Below are positions 9,601 through 18,600 of a stretch of DNA of 64,000 bases, piece by piece. Each line of letters begins with the position of its first letter. The stretch's first letter is position 1. The stretch spans positions 1-64,000 of the forward strand of contig DATAWG010000073.1 of NCBI GenBank assembly GCA_036267355.1. Direction: 5' to 3'. The notes beneath the pieces were generated by a model. The model made no database searches, was not told where the DNA came from, and saw only the letters and a list, made by a program, of their open reading frames with translations. Made by a program: the position numbers and the translations under genes. The stretch is from Pirellulales bacterium (GTDB taxonomy: Bacteria > Planctomycetota > Planctomycetia > Pirellulales > DATAWG01).

Positions 9601-12600
9601 TGGTTTCATCGTTGGTGGTGCTTGTAAGCGCGGATCCGAAGGTGGCCGAATCGCCGGGCACTTGCGGCACGTTTTCGCCCGACCACTGCGAAGTCGGGCT
9701 GCTCCAAGAGTAAGTTCCAGGATTCGTCTGTTGCCAAACGGAACTAACCGACAGGCCGATACCCAGAGTTTCCGCCGTGGGCGAATTGCCGAGCGACAGA
9801 CGGTAGCCGGTTCCGCCGATGGTGATGACTTCCGTGGTGGCATTGTTGCTGAATTCGAACGTTCCGCCCAGTCCGCCGTTCGGCGAGCTCAGCAGCGTGT
9901 ACTGAGCGCCCGATGTGAGCCCGGAACCCAATCCGGCGACATCGATGATGTTCGTTCCGGCGACGGCGGCATTTGCCAACGCCCCGCTGACCAACAGCTC
10001 ATCGGCACCGGTGCTGTTGACGTTGAATTTGAGGGTCGCGTTGTCGAGCGCCAGCCCGTCGCCCGTGAAACTGCTCTGCTGATTGAGAGCGAAGGCGCCG
10101 ATGTTGTTGCCGGCGGACAGGTCGAGTGTGCCTGAGTTCACCGTGAGGATCGCATTCGTGGTTGCGTTGCCGAGAGTGCGCGTGCTGCCGCCGATGAGTT
10201 GCGGGGCGAACGTGGAACCGCTATTAACCGCGATCGTCGGATTGCTGAGCGAGCCGCTGGTGGCCAGCACGAAGGTGCCAGAATTGACCGTGGTCGGGCC
10301 GCTGAAGTTGCCGCTGCCGGCGAGCGTGAATTTTCCCGCGAAGCCATTGGTGCCGATGTTCAGGATGCCCCCCGCGCCGCCGTCTCGCAGAGTGCCGGAG
10401 AACGTGGAAGAAAGACTGTCGCTGCTGCCGACGGTGAGCGTGTTGGCGCCGATATTGACGGTGCCCGAGCCGCCCAAGGCGCTCAAAGTTTGGCTCGCCC
10501 CGCTGGCATTCATGTTGAACGTCGTGCCCGCATTGACGTTTAGAGTCGTGGTGGTGCCGAGTGCGGCGGCGACGCTGGCATTGAGCGTGCCGTTGTAGAT
10601 GTTGACAACGGTGCCCGGCACAAGGCTGGTGTACGGCGCGTCGAGCGTTACGGTGCCATTGCCGACCAAGGTCAGTGAGCCGGGTGTGCCATTGTCGTTA
10701 AGCGATCCCAGGATTAAGGTTCCGCTTCCCGTGCCGTTGTTCGACACGTTGACGATCGGATTACCCGCCAGCGTTGTTTCGTTTGACGTCAAGGTGTAGG
10801 GAACATTCGTGCCGGTGCTGCCGCCGGAAACGGTTAGCAGCGTGGTGCCGAGCGTGAGCGCGCCGACCGAGTCGGACGACGTGCCGGTAATGTCGATCGT
10901 CGATGGCCCCGTTACGGAAACTGTGTTGCCCAGCGACAAACTATTTACTGCAACCGCATTGCTTGTGAAGAGAACGGTGTTGGGGATTGAAACGGTCTGG
11001 TTGCTGGTGTCGGGACCGCTGTACTGCACGTTCAAGCCTTCGCCGCCGGTGCCTTGATAGTAGCCGACGGTGATGGCGTGGAAGCCCGCGCTTAGCGTTT
11101 CTGTCTCCGTGACTGTTGTGGCGCCCTGGAAGGCGTTGTTGTTTACGAAAGGCGAGTTTCCATTGTCGAGGAACAACACGCTTCCGTCGTCGCTAGTGGT
11201 GCTAAACGTGTAGCTGCCGGCCTGGGTGATGTAGATGTAACCAGTGAATCTCGCTTCGAGATTGGTTTGGGCGGTAAAGCCAAACCCGGCCTCACCGAGA
11301 GACGAATTGGCGGGGCTCGCGCCGAACATCGTCGAGTTTTGCCCGCTATAGCCGTTGTTCGAGAAATTCAAGTTGGGGTAATTCCCCGTGGTGGTGTTGG
11401 CAACGACGACCGGAGTTTGCAAACCGAACCAGGTGTTCAATTGCGACAAACTATCGTAGTTGGCGTTGTTCGGGTTTGCGCTTTCGGGACCGAGGAAGGT
11501 TCCGGTAAGCCCCGGCGTTGGCTTGACTCCTTGCAACGAGAGCGTCCCGCCGCTCAATGTCACGGTGCCGACGCCGAGAGAGGTGCTGGCGCCGACGGCC
11601 AACACGCCATTGGTTACGGTCGTGCCGCCGTTGTACGTGCTCGCCCCGGTGAGATAAAGCGTGCCAGTGCCCGCCTTGATGAGCGAACCTTGGCTGGAAA
11701 TGCCGCCGTCGCGGATCGTGCCTGAAAAGGAAGCGATGCCGCCGAAGGTGGTCGGCGTGATGTTGTCGGTATTGCCGATGGTCAGTGTGTTGTTGTTGAG
11801 GTTCACAGTGCCGCTGCCAACCAGCGAGCTAATCGTTTGATTTGCGCCGACGGAGAGCGTGCCGCCGGTGGCAATATTGACTTGCGCAAACGATCCGAGC
11901 GAGCCGGGCGAACTGGCCGTGCCGGCGGCGTTGGAATTCAGCGTGCCACTGATGCTGACTTGCGTACCTTGAACCAAGCTGACTGCGGGATAATTCAAGG
12001 TCGTCGCGCCGGTGCCGGTGAAATTGAGCGTGAGAGGCGTGCCACTGAGTTGGTTCGACGGATTGTTGCCATCGTTTAGCGCGCCCAAGTAAAGCGTTCC
12101 CGGACCGCCGCCGACGCTGTTCGACACATTGAACGTCGGGTTGCCGGTAAGCGTGGTCGTTTGCGCGGCCCCAACCAGCGACAGGCTATAGGCGTCGGTC
12201 GAATTGTAATTGCCGACGACGTTGAGCGTGCTGCCGTTGATCGTCAGATCGCCCATTGAGGTTGCCATCGGCCCGGCGACGCTGATGGTGGAAGTGCCCG
12301 TAACCGCAACGTTATTCGTGTAGACGGCCGTGCCGGGGGTGACTGCGCCGAGCGAGTAATCGAAATTGGTGACGGTCTGAAGCGCGTTATTGCCGCCGGT
12401 GCCGCCGGTGAAGCCAAGATATGCCGTCGAGGAACCGAGGATCGATTGAAGGTTCTGGCCCGTGTAAGTCTGGCTGAAGGTTTGACTCGTGACCGTGTCG
12501 GTGAGGGTCTCGGTGAGCGTCGACGAGCCGTCGTAGCTGATCACGACGTTGATCGGGTCGCCCGATCCGATATTCACCGGGCTGGTGTTGATGTTTGCGA

Positions 12601-15600
12601 GTCCGCCGCCGCCGTTGGTGACGTAATTCGTGCCACCGAGAATGTTGTTGCCACCGTTGTCGACATTCACACCGATAGCGACGCTTCGTCCGGGAATGCC
12701 GGTATAACCCGCGTTGCCGCCGTTGTAGCCAAGAGCTCCCAGGCCGCTCGCATTTTGCAGAACAAATGCGATTCCGTCTCCAGGATTTGTAGTTGTATTG
12801 CCTGACACTTGGTAAGTGAACGAGGCAGTGAACCCGGCCCCGCCGCTGGCGACCGAAACCGGCGCGGCGTAGAAGGCGCTGCGGGCTTCGTTGTTGTTTG
12901 GGTCGGTCAACGTCAGCACGCTGGGCGCGCCGAAGGCAGGCGTGCTGATGTTGCTGCTGTTCACTAACCAGCCATATTGGTTCGTACCATTGAAACCGTT
13001 GATCGGCCCGGCGACGGATTGCCCGCCCGCGAGCGAAAGCGTGCCGCCGTTCAAAGTGACGGTTCCGGTTCCAATTGGAATGACCGAGCCGCTGGTTGCC
13101 GACGGGCCAACTGCGAGTACGCCGTTGGACACCATTGTTCCGCCCGAGTAGTTGTTTGCGCCATTGATGGTCAATGTGCCGGCGCCACTCTTGCGAAGCG
13201 AGCCACCCGCAGGCGTGCCGTCCAGAATGTTTCCGATAAACAGCGAACTGACATTATCCGCATTGTTGCCCACGGTGAGCGCAACGCCGTTGAGAGCGAC
13301 GTTGCCGCTGCCGCTCAGGGCGCTAACTTGTTGATTGCTCACGCCGACAGTCCAGGCGGAGCCGGAGGCGACGGTGACTTGGGCAAGCGTGCCGAGGGCG
13401 GCGGCGCTATTGGTAATCAAACCGCCGCCATTCACCTGCACCTGCGTGCCGCTGACGATTCCGGAACTGCTGTTTCCGGTGAGCGTCAGGGTGCCGGTGC
13501 CGGCCTGAATGAGCGTAGCGCCGCCGGCGCTCGTAAAGCTGCCGGCGTAGGTGGAGGAGAGATTATCGCTGCTGCCGATCGTGAGCGTGCTGTTGCTGAG
13601 ATTCACGATACCGGTGCCATCGCTGTTGCTCAGCGAACTGATCGTTTGGCTAATTCCGGAGTCGAGGCTGAATGCTCCGGAATTCGAAAGGCTAACCTGC
13701 GCCAACGTGCCGAATGCGCCTGAAACGCCGGCGATGACGTTGCCCCCGCTGACGTTGACTTGGGGCGATGTCCCGAGGGCGGCCGAGGCGCCAGCGGTCA
13801 AATTGCCGCCGTTGACGTTCACGGTGGTGCCTGCCACCATGCTGGTGGCGGTGGCCGTCAGATAGGTCATGCCGGAGTCTTGGATCGTGATCGTGCGGGG
13901 AGTCCCGCCGTCACTTAGCGCGCCGAGGTACAGCGTGCCTCCGCTGCTGGCGACATCGAACGTCGGATTGCCGGTCAAGGTAACCGATCCCACCGCGGCC
14001 GATCGCGCCGACGACGAACTGCCGCTGGCCATCAGCGACAGTTGCGACGAACCGATCGTCAACGGGCCGAAGACACCCGACGGGACATTTCCCAGATCGA
14101 TCGTGCCCGAAGCGGTGAAGACGAGCGGATTCGAATAGATTTGTATGGGGATAACGCCCGCGGTGGCCGGCGATTGCAGATCCAAGATGTTCGTCGCCGT
14201 GGAAAAGGGCAGATTGAGCGGCGAGGGAAGCACGCTGTTTGGATTATTGCCGTCGTTCGAGTTGGGCAAACTGGTTGGCGGCGTTGACTGATCCGGGTCG
14301 TATTCGCCCGCGGCGCTCAGCGTATACCCGCCGCCCCCTTCGTAGTAGGCAATTTCGATTGGATATTGGCCCGCGGCAAGGTTGATCGTGCCAATCCGTT
14401 GCGTGTTGCCCTGGGAGTAGTTGTTATTGACGACCGTTTGCCAGGTTCCTCCGACATCGAGGAACATCATGCTTCCGTCGTCGCTGGTGGTGCCGAAGGT
14501 GTAATTGCCGGATTTTGGCACGTTGAGGATGCCGGTCGAAAGCACGATGAAATTATTGCCGCCGTTCAATCCATTGCCGTTGGCATTGCCGATGAAATTG
14601 TTGAGCTGGTTATAATCATTGCCGCCGAAATAATAACTGGTGAGCGGCGGGCCGGCACTATTGTTCGTGCCGGCGAAGGTGCCGGGCGAGGGTGTCAGGC
14701 CGCCGAAAGCGGATTGCACTTGTGCATACGACGCGAAGGTCGACCAGCCGTTGTTGGTTCCGGGATTGCCGCCGTCGTTGGCCGGATAGGGGATATTATT
14801 GGTTCCGGAGAGATAATAAGCATTGCTCAATCCGGGTGCAGCCGTCGCCGAGCCCGACAGCCGCAGCGTGCCGCCGGCGGCGGCGAAGGTGAGCGGGCCG
14901 GTGCCGAGGCTAGCCGAACTGCCCGAAATCAGGGTGGCGTTGCCGGAATTGATCGTCGTGCCTCCGGTATACGTGTTCGCGCCGCCGAGAGTCAACGACG
15001 CCGCGGTGTTGGTGGCGCTGTTTTTCAGCGTCAGGGCACCGGCGCCGTTGTTGCCGATCGAGTTGGCGTAGATAACATTGTTGCCGTTGAGATCGATCGT
15101 CGCTCCGCCGCCGGCGATTGTGACCGTGTGCGTCGAGATGTCGGTGTTGGCGGTCGGACTCGAGGCATACTGCAGCGTGCCGCCGTTGAATGTCAATGGG
15201 GCGATTGTCGAACCGAGCGAGCCCACGTCGCTAATCATGAGCGTGCTGCCGGGATTCAACAGCGTCTGGCCGGTGTAGGTGTTCGGGCCAAGCAGGGTGA
15301 CGGTTCCGGTGCCGTTCAGCACCATGCCCGTGGAACCCGTGATGCCCGTGTTGCTGCTGTCGCCGGTGGTGTCGACCGTATACGGGATGCTGTTGTTAAA
15401 CGTCACAGCTGCCGGGGAAACCGGGCCGCTCACGGTGACGTTGTTATTGTTGCTGACGGGCAATCCGTCGTTATACGTGTCGCCGAACGCGACGGCTTGA
15501 GTGCTGAAGGTAGCCGGCGTGCTGCCGGAATACCAATTCGACATGTTATTCGACGGGGGATCGGTCCAGAGTCCGCTGATTTGGCCGGCCCAGGTGAGCT

Positions 15601-18600
15601 GCGGCGAAACAGTCAGGTCGAGATTGTTGGTGTTGGGGTCGACGTAAACGACGTAAGCGCTCGTGGCGGCATTCGGGTCGTTATTGGTGCCGATTTTCCA
15701 AATCGACGAATACGACGCAGCGGTGGGCGCAGGGCCGTTGGCATCGTTGATGAGCGTATACGTGCCGTACTGTTGCAGCGCCCCGTTGTAGGCGTTGATG
15801 TTCAGCACGCCGCCCGGCGCGTAATTCACCGTGCCGGACGAGCCGGTGATGGTCACGAGGTCGTTGCCGCTGGCGGGGGTGCTGTTGAGGTTGAAATCGA
15901 GGTTGGCGCCGCTGCCCAGCGAAAGACCATCGGTCAGAGTCAATGTCGTGCTGCTCGAGCCGGTGAACGCGCTGGGGGCCAGATGGCCGGCGGCGCTTCC
16001 GGCGACGCTTCCGAACACTGTCACGGGACCGGCGATCGTGCCGCTGCCGGCCAGCATTGGTATTCCGCTGGCGCCAGTGCCGCCGACGCTGACCGTGCTG
16101 CCGGCGGCCAGCGAACCGTTTACCCGCAAGGTGCCGTTCAAGATCGTCGTTGGGCCGGTGTAGGTGTTCGCGCCGGCGAGAACCTGCGTTCCCGTGCCGT
16201 TGAGAGTCAGGCCGACCATGGCGTTGCCATCCTGGATCACGCCGGTGAACGTGGCCGAACCGCTCGAGGGCGCCAGCACGAGCGTCGCAGGGGCCGGGCT
16301 GCTGTTGGTCACGGTGCCGTAGCTCGTGCCGACAGTATAATCGTTGAGCGAAGCGACCGTCTGATAAGTGCCGTTGAGGTCGAGTATGGCGCCCGTGGCA
16401 ATCGAAACGGGCGTCGTAGCGGGGAGGGTCCCGATTCCCTGATAAAGCTGCTCGACTTGACTTGCGTTGAGCGCAGTACCGGAATAGATGTTAACGTCGC
16501 TCAAATACTGGGCGAAGGCCTGGCCGCCGCCCTGGTAGTTGCCGATGGCGAAAATGCCCCCCGTGGAAGCTTGATTCACGCTGCCGACTTCCTGGCCATT
16601 GATGTAGTAGGTGCTCGTCGTGCCGTTTGCAACAACAGTGATTTGATTCCAAGTGGAGAGGCCATTGTAGGCGCCCATGCTGAAGCCGGTGTCGTTAAAA
16701 CCACTTCCAAGAGTGGTGTCGTAATAGCCAAGCTCGTTGCTATTTTGATTGAGGATTAGTTGGTGGTCGTTATTCTGACCCCGATACAGCGTTCGCCAAA
16801 GATTCGCTGAGCTTTGGCCGTAGAGCCCTTGGAACCATGCCGACGCCGTATAGACGCCGCCTGTAGTGGGGACGCCGGCGCTGCCGGCCTGCAAAAAGTT
16901 GTCATTGTTACCGCTTTGGGCTCCAAGCGACAGCGCATATCCGCCGGGCGCGCCGAGCATGGCGACGACGGTGGCGCCGTTGATCAGCGTTCCGTCATAC
17001 GTGCCAGGACTGACGGCGTTTGGAACCGTGGTGCCGGAGGCGTTGCTGAACGTGTAAGCTTCAGTGACGCCGCTTGGCATTATTCCTCCGATGCGGAGCG
17101 TGCCGTTGGTGATGACGGTTGCCCCGCCGTATGAGCCGGCGCCGGCTAGGATCAACGTGCCGCCGCCGACCTTGGTTAGACCGCCGTTGCCGGTCAGGCT
17201 ACCGCTGTAGGTCGTACTTGCGCCGTTGGCGCCAACGCTGAGGTTGACTGGCTGGCTATTGCTGTCGGTCAGGACAATGCTGCCGGTGCCGGCCAAGCCG
17301 CCGACATTGAACGGGCTCGGGCTAATCCCGCCGCCGAATGTGAGGCCGCCGTTGACGTTGACGGTGGCGGTGCTGTTTTGCAGGGCAATGGCGTTATTGA
17401 GCCGCAAGGAGCCGCCGTTGATGGTGGTGCTTCCGCCGTAGGTGTTCGCGCCGGCGAGCGTGAAGGTGCCGGTGCCGACCTTGATTAAATTTCCGGTCGT
17501 TCCAGAGATCACGCCGGAAAATATCGTGCTCGTGTTGTCGGTTCCGGTGGTCAGCGTGCCGCTTGTGCCCAGCAACACTTGGGCCCCGGTTTCACCGCCG
17601 CTGGCGTCGGCCAACGAACCGATGGTCGGTGAGTTGCCGTTGGTGTCAAAAATCGTGTTGGTCGACATAATTACCGAACCGGCGGTCGGCAACGTTGAAA
17701 TCGGACCAGTTGACAGGAAGCTGCCGCTCCCCGAATCGGCCAGGGTCTGAAAGCCGTTCAAGAAGCTTGGCGTAATGTTCAGCGTGCTCGAGGTCGTGTC
17801 GCCTGCGGGGAGGACTTGGTATCCCAGGCCTAAGCCATCCGAGTCGGCGGTGCCGGATGCGGGAGCGGAGTAGGAGCCGGCAGTCAAATAGCCGGTGGTT
17901 CCAGAGGGCGTAAACGTGCCGCCGGCCGTGCCGTTTAAAAGACCCCCATTTGCCGGGCCGACGCCGCCGCCGCCCTGACCGAAGCGAATCTGGATGCTAT
18001 GCTGGCCGGGCGTAAGGGTGTATTCCGCCATCGTCGGATTATTCCAGTTGTCGTCGTTAAGCACGACAGTCCCGTCGACGGAAAGATAGGCCCCATCGTC
18101 GAAGTTCTCGGTGAAGACGTAGGTGACGTTGTGGCTCGAGGTGTTGTTGATATATCCGCTGTAACCGATGGTCGAACTGTTCGCGAGGCCTTGGGGAAAT
18201 GTCTCGCTGCTGTTGGTGTTGTTGGCGATCCCGGCGGTGGAAAGCACGATGTTCGTTTGAGGAATTGGATCGGTCAGGTCGAAATTATTCGTGCCTTGGG
18301 CGACGGCTCCTTGATACAGGCCGGCGGGCGCGGACGGCGCGAGCCGTAGCGTTCCACCGGTGATGTAGGTGTTGCCGGTATAGGTGTTCAGATTGCCCAA
18401 GATCAACGTGCCGTTTCCCGTTTTAGTAAATGATCCGAGCCCGCCGAGCCCGCCCGTGTAAGTGGTGTTTGCGCCGTTAGCACCGACACTAAGATTCACC
18501 GGCTGGCTATTGGTGTCGGTCAGGACGATGCTGCCGGTGCCGGCCAAGCCGCCGACATTGAACGGGCTCGGGCTAATGCCGCCGCCGAATGTGAGGCCGC

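Noticed and set aside
14366-16759. 797-residue open frame on the plus strand, opposite the giant gene
   Set aside because: It is the mirror of repetitive Gly/Asn/Thr codons in the giant gene. The translation is Arg/Val/Ala/Gly-rich with no family motif, and similar frames cover most of 6.7-20 kb on that strand.
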